Positions 43,984-52,332 of a stretch of DNA of 64,000 nucleotides are shown here, piece after piece; position 1 is the stretch's first letter, and each line of letters opens with the position of its first letter. A program made the position numbers and the translations under genes. Below the pieces are notes generated by a model. It was not told where the DNA came from and did not search any database. It saw only the letters and a program-made list of their open reading frames with translations. The DNA is taken from the NCBI RefSeq assembly GCF_019145205.1, contig NZ_JAHSTT010000006.1, positions 1-64,000 of the forward strand. The letters run 5' to 3'. Source of the stretch: Pseudomonas khavaziana. GTDB taxonomy: Bacteria; Pseudomonadota; Gammaproteobacteria; Pseudomonadales; Pseudomonadaceae.

Positions 43984-44901
43984 ATGTCAATCGATGGTGT
44001 ACTACCTCCCGGCCGGTCTCTCGCCCCTGGTGTACCAGTCACGCAACCAATGGCGCCACCATCGGTCGAAAACGCTGGCGCCTGGGGTGAAACGCCCTCC
44101 GAGCCCGCGACTGGTGGGCCTCGCAAGCCCTTCTTGCTGCGCGGTGCATTGTCTGCCCTGCGTCATCGAAATTTGCAGAACTTGCCCATGGAGCGGGCGC
44201 AGTTTTCCCCGCCGGGCCCGAACTACATGGACAAGCAATTGGCGGGTGCGCTGGAGAAAGCCTTCGGGCTGCTGCACCCGTATCTGAATGATGGGCGCTT
44301 GACCTGGTTGTCATTGCAGCGGATTGCCGCTGAACCCACTGGAAAAAACGAGGAGTTGGACGCCGCGATCCAAGTCGTCAGGGAAATTCTCGAGCGCCCG
44401 CGGCTAAGCGATACGATCTTCAGTCGTGACGGTGATATCACGCGAGATAGTCTCAGGGCGGCGGCCCGGGCATTGCAGGGCAACAGTTCCCCGAGCGTCT
44501 TCAGCCAGGATCCCTTTCATGCCCAGGGCAACGCTGAAGTGGTTGAGGCGCTGCAAGGGCAGTTCGAGCACTTGAGAGATGAAACCAAGGATCGGACTTT
44601 TCTTTTCGAACAGCACCAGTACGTTGAAATCGCCAAGCTCAAGGCAGTCATGCAGGATCCGTATGAGGTCGATCAACAGGGTAACCCAGTGCTGGACCCG
44701 TTCACCGGGATGCCCCGATCCAAGTACAGCGAACTGTGCGTCTACACGGCGAAGAACATCGTTGAGCGGCCGGGTCTGCTACCTGCGCTGGAGCACGCGA
44801 ATACCCCACGCCTGTTTGGCCCGCCGCATGTAGAAGGCCACCTGTGCGACAAAAACCTCGAACGTTGGCAGGAGCAGCAAAAAGCTCGCAAAGCACGTTG
44901 A
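43984..44901 (+). CDS. candidate type III secretion substrate, second HrpK/NolX-like protein
   Basis: The 305-residue product has a Pro-rich N-terminal third (GVLPPGRSLAPG...) without signal peptide and two modules (about residues 81-165 and 180-290) that follow the same plan as the protein at 42305-43351: QLAGALEKAF...REILERPRLSDTI and EVVEALQGQF...NIVERPGLLPALEH. The ATG at 43984 has GGAG eight bases upstream; the longer frame from 43918 is not needed. An hrp box precedes it. It stops nine bases before the convergent MFS gene. The exact role is unknown. Confidence 0.6.
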   Translation: MSIDGVLPPGRSLAPGVPVTQPMAPPSVENAGAWGETPSEPATGGPRKPFLLRGALSALRHRNLQNLPMERAQFSPPGPNYMDKQLAGALEKAFGLLHPYLNDGRLTWLSLQRIAAEPTGKNEELDAAIQVVREILERPRLSDTIFSRDGDITRDSLRAAARALQGNSSPSVFSQDPFHAQGNAEVVEALQGQFEHLRDETKDRTFLFEQHQYVEIAKLKAVMQDPYEVDQQGNPVLDPFTGMPRSKYSELCVYTAKNIVERPGLLPALEHANTPRLFGPPHVEGHLCDKNLERWQEQQKARKAR

Positions 44902-44910
44902 CGTCGTGGA

Positions 44911-46062
44911 CTACACCTTGAGAATTCTGCCGCTGATAGCGACTGCCGCCAGCAACACCGCAATCAGCACGAAGGCGGTACTCAAGCTGCTGCCATGGGC
45001 GATAAAACCGATCATGGCGGGACCGGCGAGAATACCGGCGTACCCCAGGGTGGTGATGGCCGGCACCGCAATATGTTCAGGCATGACCTTTTGTTTACCG
45101 ACGGCGGTGTACAGCACCGGCACGATATTCGAACACCCGGCACCCACCAATGCGTACCCGAGCAACGCCGTTTCCCAAGCCGGCAATAATGTCGCCAGGA
45201 GCAAGCCGGCACACGCCAGCGCGCCACCGATCACGATCACTAGCGTGGCGCCCAGGCGTCGGACAATGGCATCACCGGTCAGGCGCCCAGCGGTCATGGT
45301 CAAGGCAAATGCCGCGTAGCCAAGACCGGCGTAGGCCTCATCCAGGCCACGCTCAGCGCTCAGGAATACCGCACTCCAATCCAGCACGGCACCTTCAGCC
45401 AGGAACACGATAAAACACAGGCAGCCGATAAACAGCACCACTCCGTGGGGCACTGCAAATGCAGGACCTGAGCTTTCACTGCCATACGGCAACAGGTGCG
45501 GCGCGGCCTTGAACAGCGCAACGGCCATGATAATGACCACCACCAGGGTCGCCTGCAGGGGCGACAGGCCCAGCCCCAGCAAACCGGAAACTCCTGCCGC
45601 GCCGACAATGCCACCCAGGCTGAAGAGGCCATGAAACCCTGACATCATGGTCTTGCCACTGGCGCGCTCAACGATGACGGCTTGCAGATTCACGGTGGAG
45701 TCCACGGTGCCCAGGCCCGCACCAAACAGGAATAACCCGGCGATCAATAATGGGATCGAACTGACAGTGGCCAACATCGGCAGGGCCAGGCAGATCATCA
45801 GCGTCCCGGCAGTAAGCACGCGCCGGCAACCGTAGCGAGACGCCAAAGCGCCCGCCGCCGGCATTGCGATGATCGAACCTACCCCCAGGCACAACAACAA
45901 TAGACCAAGCGTGCCTTCGTTCAGGTTCGCGCGCGCCTTGGCATACGGCACCAAGGGCGCCCACGCGGCAATACCAAAACCGGCGATAAAAAAAGCGATA
46001 CGGGTCGACATTTGTTCCAACCGCCCGGGAACCACGGGGGCTGGAGTGGGAATGGCAGTCAT
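44911..46062 (-). CDS. MFS transporter
   Basis: A 383-residue major facilitator with about 12 hydrophobic segments and the signature loop ALASRYGCRRVLTAG between segments 2 and 3. The general form (APLVPYAKARANLNEGTLGLLLLCLGVG) resembles the YbjJ/fucose-permease-like branch. The substrate is unknown. It has no visible link to the secretion genes on either side. Confidence 0.85.
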   Translation of the reverse strand: MTAIPTPAPVVPGRLEQMSTRIAFFIAGFGIAAWAPLVPYAKARANLNEGTLGLLLLCLGVGSIIAMPAAGALASRYGCRRVLTAGTLMICLALPMLATVSSIPLLIAGLFLFGAGLGTVDSTVNLQAVIVERASGKTMMSGFHGLFSLGGIVGAAGVSGLLGLGLSPLQATLVVVIIMAVALFKAAPHLLPYGSESSGPAFAVPHGVVLFIGCLCFIVFLAEGAVLDWSAVFLSAERGLDEAYAGLGYAAFALTMTAGRLTGDAIVRRLGATLVIVIGGALACAGLLLATLLPAWETALLGYALVGAGCSNIVPVLYTAVGKQKVMPEHIAVPAITTLGYAGILAGPAMIGFIAHGSSLSTAFVLIAVLLAAVAISGRILKV

Positions 46063-46553
46063 GAAGAATCCTTGGTTTTGCGTTCAGCAAACGATGTCCG
46101 GCGTGACATCCTTGCACATCAGGCCTTTTCGAGCGAGCAGGGTTCCCTTCGCGTGCGGGGTAAAAAGAGAAGGGCGCCAGTGCGTTTGCGGGCGCAGGCT
46201 AGGAGCTCGTTGAGTGTCAGTCTGGGTGGGCCACCCGATTAAGAACCTGTACCTGTGAAAACCTCGGGCGGCTTAAAGTAATGTCAGCTGTTTCCTGAAT
46301 GATTAGTTGTGAAACTGCAATTCAAAGTAAGAACTTACTTGACATTAGCGAAGGCTATTTTTTTTGCAGCATTTTGCATTGTTTAGAAAGATATTTACAG
46401 CCGCGATGTACGAAATTTCTCTTTTGTTTTTCAACATCCAAAACGCTGCCGAAATCGCTAAGCTTTAGCGTGTTCAGGTGCTTTTTTCGCAAGCCATAGA
46501 AGGTGGCGAGGAAGAGTATTTCAATCGAAAAAGTTGATGGCGGGTAACAACGG
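46063..46553. other. AT-rich gap upstream of vgrG
   Basis: Nearly 500 bases without a credible gene. From about 46290 the sequence is clearly AT-rich compared with the rest of the window, with T runs and a palindrome AAGTAAG-AA-CTTACTT (46325-46340) followed by TTGACA (46339-46344), a possible -35 box. Such AT-rich leaders are typical targets of MvaT-like silencing proteins. A 66-codon frame at 46299-46499 has no support. Confidence 0.5.
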
Positions 46554-48560
46554 ATGGTTCACGCGTTTTCTTTCTCACGTTTTAAACTGTTTCTTCCGCA
46601 ACTTGATGCGGACTTCCAGGTGTTGGCCTTCAACGGTCACGAGGCCCTTGACCAACCGTACTTCATTCACATTCAGTTGGTCAGCGAAGACCCGTCCCAT
46701 GACTTGGAGGCCTTGCTTCGTCAACCTGCCTACCTGGATTTCGGCGAGGAGGGGAAAGGCCTGCATGGACAGGTCTACGCTATCGGCCGAGATGACCCAG
46801 GTATACGACTTACCCGATATCACCTGACGCTGGCCCCCCGCCTTGCATGGCTTGCCCATCGCCGCAACCAGCGGGTTTTCCAGCAGCGCAGCGTGCCGCA
46901 GATTATTGCGACGATCCTTGAGCACCACGGCATTCTCGCCGATACCTATACCTTCGAGCTCGGGCCGGTGGTGTATCCCCCGCGGACATTCTGCGTGCAG
47001 TACATGGAGTCCGACCTGCACTTCATCCAGCGACTGTGTGAAGAGGAGGGTATTCACTTCCATTTTCGCCACAGTACGGACAATCATCTGCTGGTGTTTG
47101 GTGATGACCAGACAGTATTTCGACGGTTACCGGTGCAGCGTTATTGTTCATCGCCTGATCCGGCGCTCGAGACCCGCGTCGTCCAGCGTTTCGACCGGCG
47201 CCTGCAAACCCGCAGTCAACGCACCGTACGCCGTGACTTCGACTTTGAGCATCCTTCGCTACACCTGCAAGCCCAGGCCGGAGCCACGGATCCTTTGGAA
47301 GACTATGGTTCCCCCGCTGGGTTCACCGGCCGTGCACGAGGTGCTCAACTGGCGCGCCGCGGCCTGGAGCGCCATCAGCGTGATCGTCATCGAGTATTGG
47401 GCAAGAGCGATCAACCGGCGTTATGCAGTGGTCACTTTCTCGAGTTGTGCGATCACCCCGATCCAGTCTGCAACGACTTGTGGCTACTGACGTCGGTGCG
47501 TCATGAGGGCTACCAACCGCAGGTGTTGGAGGAGGCCGCATTTGAAGTCGACAGGTTTCAAGGCTATCGCAACCGCTTCACTGCGACACCCTGGCGCGCA
47601 GTGCATCGACCGCCGCTCAAGCACCCCAAGTCGACGATCAGTGGCAGCCAAACCGCGACGGTGACCGGGCCTGCGGGTGAGGATATCCATTGCGATGCCT
47701 ATGGCCGTGTGAAGGTGCGCTTTCATTGGGATCGCCTGGACAAACTTGACGATACCAGCAGCTGTTGGCTGCGGGTGGCGTCCGGTTGGGCGGGGGATGG
47801 GTTTGGCGCCATGGTCATTCCACGGGTGGGCATGGAAGTGCTCGTGAGCTTCCTGGAGGGCGACCCCGACCAACCCCTGGTCAGCGGTTGCCTGCCCAAC
47901 GCGCTGCACCTGCCCGCCTACCCCTTACCGCAGCACAAGACGCGCAGCGTTCTGCGTAGCCGCAGTTCTCCCCACGGAGCAGGGGCCAACGAGTTGCACC
48001 TTGAAGACAGGCGCGGCGAAGAACTGATCTACCTGCGCGCACAACGCGACCTGGAGCAACAGGTGGGCCGTGACAGCCGCCTGGAAGTCGCCGGGCAGAG
48101 GCATGAAATCATCCGAGGGGTGAGCACGCTCCGGCTGGAAAGCGAGGAGCATCGCCACGTCGACGGTGATCGCAAGGTAACGCTCAAGGCGCATGACTAC
48201 CTCGACGTGCAGGGCGACAGCCTGACCCGAGTGGGCCAGACCCTGGTGATCGAAGCCGGCAAGCAGATTCATCTCCAGGCGGGTGCCAGCCTGGTAATCG
48301 ACGCGGGTGCGCAACTGATCCTGAAGGCGGGCGGGGAGCACCTGATGATTCAAGCCGGCAGTATTTTCAGCAGCCGTGCGATCAGCCTTGGTGGCACACC
48401 GTCGGCAACCCATCCGGTGGGCCCTGTGCGGGTTGACGCGCCAATATCTGCGGTGCAAGGCGTCATCATGGACTTGGCCAAGCAACTGGGCGCGGATTTT
48501 TGCCCCCTGTGCGAAGGCTGCCGAGAAGGCGGCTGCGATATCGTGGGGAGGGCGGCTTGA
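46554..48560 (+). CDS. vgrG: type VI secretion spike protein VgrG
   Basis: The 668-residue tip of the T6SS tube. The N-terminal gp27-like part (FNGHEALDQPYFIHIQLVSED; VQYMESDLHFIQRLCEEEGI) is followed by the gp5-like OB fold (DAYGRVKVRFHWDR; SGWAGDGFGAMVIPRVGMEV), DUF2345-type beta-prism repeats (about residues 480-610) and an unusual Cys-rich end (CPLCEGCREGGC). The ribosome site is weak. The next gene overlaps its stop (TGATG). No other T6SS structural genes are in the window, so it is an orphan vgrG island. Confidence 0.93.
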   Translation: MVHAFSFSRFKLFLPQLDADFQVLAFNGHEALDQPYFIHIQLVSEDPSHDLEALLRQPAYLDFGEEGKGLHGQVYAIGRDDPGIRLTRYHLTLAPRLAWLAHRRNQRVFQQRSVPQIIATILEHHGILADTYTFELGPVVYPPRTFCVQYMESDLHFIQRLCEEEGIHFHFRHSTDNHLLVFGDDQTVFRRLPVQRYCSSPDPALETRVVQRFDRRLQTRSQRTVRRDFDFEHPSLHLQAQAGATDPLEDYGSPAGFTGRARGAQLARRGLERHQRDRHRVLGKSDQPALCSGHFLELCDHPDPVCNDLWLLTSVRHEGYQPQVLEEAAFEVDRFQGYRNRFTATPWRAVHRPPLKHPKSTISGSQTATVTGPAGEDIHCDAYGRVKVRFHWDRLDKLDDTSSCWLRVASGWAGDGFGAMVIPRVGMEVLVSFLEGDPDQPLVSGCLPNALHLPAYPLPQHKTRSVLRSRSSPHGAGANELHLEDRRGEELIYLRAQRDLEQQVGRDSRLEVAGQRHEIIRGVSTLRLESEEHRHVDGDRKVTLKAHDYLDVQGDSLTRVGQTLVIEAGKQIHLQAGASLVIDAGAQLILKAGGEHLMIQAGSIFSSRAISLGGTPSATHPVGPVRVDAPISAVQGVIMDLAKQLGADFCPLCEGCREGGCDIVGRAA

Positions 48561-49396
48561 TGGACAGCTTGCCCAATCGATGGATGGCTCAACAGCGGCA
48601 GAGAGGGTACGCGCTGTGCCTGATGCTGGAGGGCCATAACACGGCTCGCCAACCTCTGTTGGCAGGGCGCGGCCCATTGCACTATTGCGAACTCTACAGC
48701 GAGACCGATGCGGCGCAATTGGCGAGCTCAGGCCCGGTCATAGTGTTGCTGGAGCAGATGCAGGAACCTGCATTGGTCGAGCTGCTGCAACACCCCGAGT
48801 CGAATTGGGGGTGGATGGGTAGTTTGCCTGCTGCCGATCTGGACGATGTGACGCGACATTGGCGCGCGCGATTGCTGCTGGGCCCCAAGGGCCAGCAGGT
48901 GCTTTATCGCATTCACGACAACCGCACCCTAGGCCGTGCCTTGGCCCATTTATCGAAAGCGCATTGGCCGCACTACCTCGGGCCGCTCATCAGCGTGTGC
49001 TATTGGCATGAAGGCCGTTGGTGCCAGGCCGAGAATCCCGCACCAGGCGACTACCCGGTACCCGACCCGCCACCCTGGCTGGGCGCACCCAATCCCCAGG
49101 CCGAAGCAATCCTGCACGCCAATATCCTGCGCTACCTGTTGGCCGAGCACAGTGAAGACCTGGCCGCATTGGTTGAATTTCAAGACCCGAGGGTCTGGTT
49201 GGCCCAGGTATTGGAGCAGGCGTGCACCTGGCAATGGCGCACGCCGGAGCAATTGGAGTTTTTGGTGGTGCGTCGGTTGGAAGAGGCGACCCGCAACAGT
49301 TTTGTCCATTGGCAACCGAGGGTAGGCGAGGCGCCAGGGGCGCATTTTGAACGGGTGGTGTGGCAGTGGCGCAGGAAGGACGGGAAGGGTGAATAA
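48560..49396 (+). CDS. DUF4123 T6SS effector adaptor (Tap/TEC)
   Basis: The 278-residue cytoplasmic protein has the DUF4123 pattern: ALCLMLEGHN...LLAGRGPLHYCELYSET near the N-terminus and SLPAADLDDVTRHWRARLLLGPKGQQVLYRIHDNRTLGRAL in the middle. DUF4123 proteins load a specific effector onto the VgrG tip and are not secreted. It is translationally coupled to vgrG and points to the lipase encoded just downstream as the cargo. Confidence 0.85.
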   Translation: MDSLPNRWMAQQRQRGYALCLMLEGHNTARQPLLAGRGPLHYCELYSETDAAQLASSGPVIVLLEQMQEPALVELLQHPESNWGWMGSLPAADLDDVTRHWRARLLLGPKGQQVLYRIHDNRTLGRALAHLSKAHWPHYLGPLISVCYWHEGRWCQAENPAPGDYPVPDPPPWLGAPNPQAEAILHANILRYLLAEHSEDLAALVEFQDPRVWLAQVLEQACTWQWRTPEQLEFLVVRRLEEATRNSFVHWQPRVGEAPGAHFERVVWQWRRKDGKGE

Positions 49397-50159
49397 ATGG
49401 ATGAAAGTGGGGTTGCTCGTGGTTGCGGTAGCAGGCCTTTCGGGCTGTACGGGGAGGGCCGTGGAGCATTTCACGTTGGAGGTGGATTTGCCGCCGCAAT
49501 TCGAACTTAAGACGGCAGCTAATTATCGACCTGCAACGGGTGAGATGTGCGCCTTGCCGAGACGCCGAGGCAAGAGACCAGAGCGGAAAGTCTTTTTTAC
49601 GGACTACAAACCTGTCGCGAGCACGGTGAGTTATGAGTTGCCGCTGACTGAAACGGTAGAGGGGTGTCCGTTGGTGCTACGTAGTCTGGAGTTTGATTTC
49701 TATGCGAAGTGGGGAAAGCGGAGTACGGATGTGGGTGGAAACTTTGCAAGTATTTCCATTCAAGATCGTGTGGAAGGTGAGTTGCCTGAGTCGGGCATAC
49801 AGAAAGTACTGGGGCAATGTAGGTGGCATTTTCGGACGGTGGGGCCGTTGCATGCAATCAGGAAGCTACTGATTTGCAATTCACTGGATTCAATGGGGGC
49901 ATTGCGAAAGTCGCGGGTGGGGGGCGTTGCGCAACGGTCGCAATTATCAGGGAAAAAGCTGAGGCTGGTGCTATCTGTCAGCAAGGATGAGTTGCCTGCG
50001 TTTGATGACAGATGGATACCTGTTCCGGGGGGGTGGAAACGTTGCAGAGGGAAGAGTTTCGAGGACCTATATGGGTATTGCGCAGGTAACTACACGGACT
50101 TCAAACCCATAAAAATGCCTGACGGACGCGTATGTGAGGTCTATCCAACGTGCCAATAA
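49389..50159 (+). CDS. lipoprotein, candidate immunity protein of the T6SS lipase
   Basis: A 256-residue lipoprotein starting at GTG 49389 (VNKWMKVGLLVVAVAGLSGC) with lipobox LSGC; an ATG at 49401 is an alternative start. The mature part has paired cysteines and no domain I recognise. T6SS phospholipase effectors are usually encoded beside periplasmic lipoproteins that neutralise them, so an immunity role is the best guess. GC content is visibly lower than in vgrG, which suggests separate acquisition. It overlaps the DUF4123 stop and lies 13 bases before the lipase. Confidence 0.65.
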   Translation: MNKWMKVGLLVVAVAGLSGCTGRAVEHFTLEVDLPPQFELKTAANYRPATGEMCALPRRRGKRPERKVFFTDYKPVASTVSYELPLTETVEGCPLVLRSLEFDFYAKWGKRSTDVGGNFASISIQDRVEGELPESGIQKVLGQCRWHFRTVGPLHAIRKLLICNSLDSMGALRKSRVGGVAQRSQLSGKKLRLVLSVSKDELPAFDDRWIPVPGGWKRCRGKSFEDLYGYCAGNYTDFKPIKMPDGRVCEVYPTCQ

Positions 50160-50172
50160 CAAGGATGAAGTC

Positions 50173-52323
50173 ATGAAGCTAGAGGCATGGAAGCAAGCTT
50201 ATTTTGATGAACAGATGCCTGCTTGTGCATCGCAAGGTCACTGGGCAAGTTTTCGGTTGGTCGATGAAACGGGCAGTGGAACGGCTTATGGCGGGCTTCA
50301 ATTCACGGTGCATGACAGTGCTGGGCGACAATACGTCGGCCAATTGAATGGTGACGGGTTCGCCAATCTGCGAGATTTTTACTGCGGGCCTGTCGTTTTG
50401 ATGCTGGATGATTTGTACGCCGGAGTTGAGGAGCCGTATTACCAGCTTAGAACACGCCAAACGTACAAATTACCTATTACCGAACTTCAAATTCGTGCCG
50501 AAGGAACATTTTTTTCTGGCAATCACGCTAGACATGCTAAACGCAGCCCTACACAGCACCAAGGGGACAGGTTTTATCAAGTTGAAGTAAGGGATTTAGT
50601 CCGCCATAACGCCCACTTGCCGCCCCTGGCTTCGTCAGCTCACCGCCCCAAGCGGCATGCATTAAAGATGATGGCCGATCTCGGCTTCGGTCCACCTCAA
50701 CCCTCCTTGTCAGGAGTCGTATTGTTCCCAAATCAACATTCCGTACTTGAGGTGCGTCCGTTGCGTGCCCTACGGCCATTGTTTTCCACTGCTGACCAGT
50801 TGTGCGCTTTGAACCTGTACCAGTTGGCTCTGATGTCTGCCCTCAGTTACCTTGATTTTGGCCAGCAGCCTTCTGAGAGTCCCGTTGATCAGGTCATCTT
50901 CCCGCAGGAGCCCAGCATTGGACATTTGTTCTCCGTGCTGCTCTCGAGCTGCGACGAAGCCTGGCAAATCGATCCGAAGCAAACGCAGCGTTTCTATCCG
51001 CTCTATGAAGAAGTCCCATACTCCCAGCGTTTTGAAATCCTGCCTTTCGATCCTGACTTGTATCCCCAAAATCGCCCGGAACTGAAGGACGAGCAGGAAC
51101 ACCCCGCACGCCTGCATTTTTTCGATGACGAAAAATTTGGCACTGACACCCAGGCGTTCATCACTCACCACGACGAGGTCATTTTGATCTCCGTGCGAGG
51201 AACCGTCAGTGGTGCTGATGCGCTACGCGACGCGGACGCCCATCAAGTGGCTTTCGTCGAGGGCGTTGGTAAAGTCCACGAGGGCTTTTACCAGGCTTAC
51301 CGGGCTATGCGTGATTTCGTATTGCAATACCTTGACCAATTCCATATCGGCCAGCGCATTGTGATTTGTGGTCACAGCCTTGGCGGCGCCATTGCGTTGC
51401 TGTTGGCCGAAGGACTGCGCCGAACCCCGGATGCTAACTACAACATTCTCCTCTACACCTACGGCGCCCCTCGCGCCGCCGACTCCGAGTTCATCGCCGG
51501 CGCCTCATCTTTGGTCCACCACCGCATCGTCAACCACAACGACCCCGTCCCCAGCGTTCCGGCGCGCTGGATGAACACCACCGCCAAACTCTGGATTCCT
51601 GGGGCCGTCACATTATTCAGTGCCCCCGCGCCCGGTGGCCTGCTGTTCGCCGCCGGGTTGATACGGGTGGGCGGCAATCCCTATCAACATCACGGTGAGC
51701 AACATCACTTCATGCCGATCACGCTCCCGGACGGCACTCATTCTTCGGTGCTATGGAAACCTGGCTGTGAGTCCATTCAGGAGGCGGGGTGTCATCGCGC
51801 ATTGCAACTCCAGGGCGATATGCCCGCCCGTGACAATCTGCTGCGGCAGCTTTTTCAGGCCGGCCAACACTTCATGACCGCCAGCTACATCCCCGCAGCC
51901 TGGGCCACACTGCGGCGCTGGCAGCAAGCCCTGGATCGCCAAGTCCCCCTGGTGACCTTGAGGGAGTTTGAGCTGCTCGACCGCGCCCTCGAAGACATGC
52001 GCGAGCAATTGAGAGCCAAACGGCGGGAACTTGCCCGCCAGCGTCCAGTCAATGATCGCAGCTATGAACCTACCGATGCCTTGAACGCCGAGATCGACCG
52101 TTTGCACACCAGCCGCGAGCGCCTGGAAACCCTGCGCTGGCGTCGCCTTGAAGTTCGCGACGTCTACGGCAGTCATGCACAGTCTGCGCCCCTGCAATCG
52201 AGCCTCAAACGTTGGTTCAGTCACCCTGAAAACCGCGAGTTTGCCCAATTTGCCAGCATTCCGCCGCCTGCACACCATGATCAGGCAAAGGCGCAAACGC
52301 TGGACATCGACTCAATCGTCTAG
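50173..52323 (+). CDS. class-3 lipase, candidate T6SS effector
   Basis: The 716-residue protein has an N-terminal beta-sandwich-like segment (about residues 20-110: FRLVDETGSGTAYGGLQFTV, GQLNGDGFANLRDF) resembling transthyretin-type domains, a Lipase_3-type alpha/beta hydrolase core and a helical C-terminus (about 590-680). Catalytic candidates: Ser402 in CGHSLGGA, Asp457 in NHNDPVPSVP and a His at 506-512 (HHGEQHH). There is no secretion signal, as expected for VgrG-delivered cargo. The ATG at 50173 has AAGGA upstream. The first kilobase is less GC-rich than the rest. Placement after vgrG and DUF4123 supports a membrane-attacking effector. Confidence 0.8.
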   Translation: MKLEAWKQAYFDEQMPACASQGHWASFRLVDETGSGTAYGGLQFTVHDSAGRQYVGQLNGDGFANLRDFYCGPVVLMLDDLYAGVEEPYYQLRTRQTYKLPITELQIRAEGTFFSGNHARHAKRSPTQHQGDRFYQVEVRDLVRHNAHLPPLASSAHRPKRHALKMMADLGFGPPQPSLSGVVLFPNQHSVLEVRPLRALRPLFSTADQLCALNLYQLALMSALSYLDFGQQPSESPVDQVIFPQEPSIGHLFSVLLSSCDEAWQIDPKQTQRFYPLYEEVPYSQRFEILPFDPDLYPQNRPELKDEQEHPARLHFFDDEKFGTDTQAFITHHDEVILISVRGTVSGADALRDADAHQVAFVEGVGKVHEGFYQAYRAMRDFVLQYLDQFHIGQRIVICGHSLGGAIALLLAEGLRRTPDANYNILLYTYGAPRAADSEFIAGASSLVHHRIVNHNDPVPSVPARWMNTTAKLWIPGAVTLFSAPAPGGLLFAAGLIRVGGNPYQHHGEQHHFMPITLPDGTHSSVLWKPGCESIQEAGCHRALQLQGDMPARDNLLRQLFQAGQHFMTASYIPAAWATLRRWQQALDRQVPLVTLREFELLDRALEDMREQLRAKRRELARQRPVNDRSYEPTDALNAEIDRLHTSRERLETLRWRRLEVRDVYGSHAQSAPLQSSLKRWFSHPENREFAQFASIPPPAHHDQAKAQTLDIDSIV

Positions 52324-52332
52324 CCAGCCGGA

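Noticed and set aside
46299..46499. 66-codon frame in the AT-rich gap before vgrG
   Set aside because: No ribosome site, unusual Cys/Phe-rich product, and the frame is expected by chance in AT-rich DNA.
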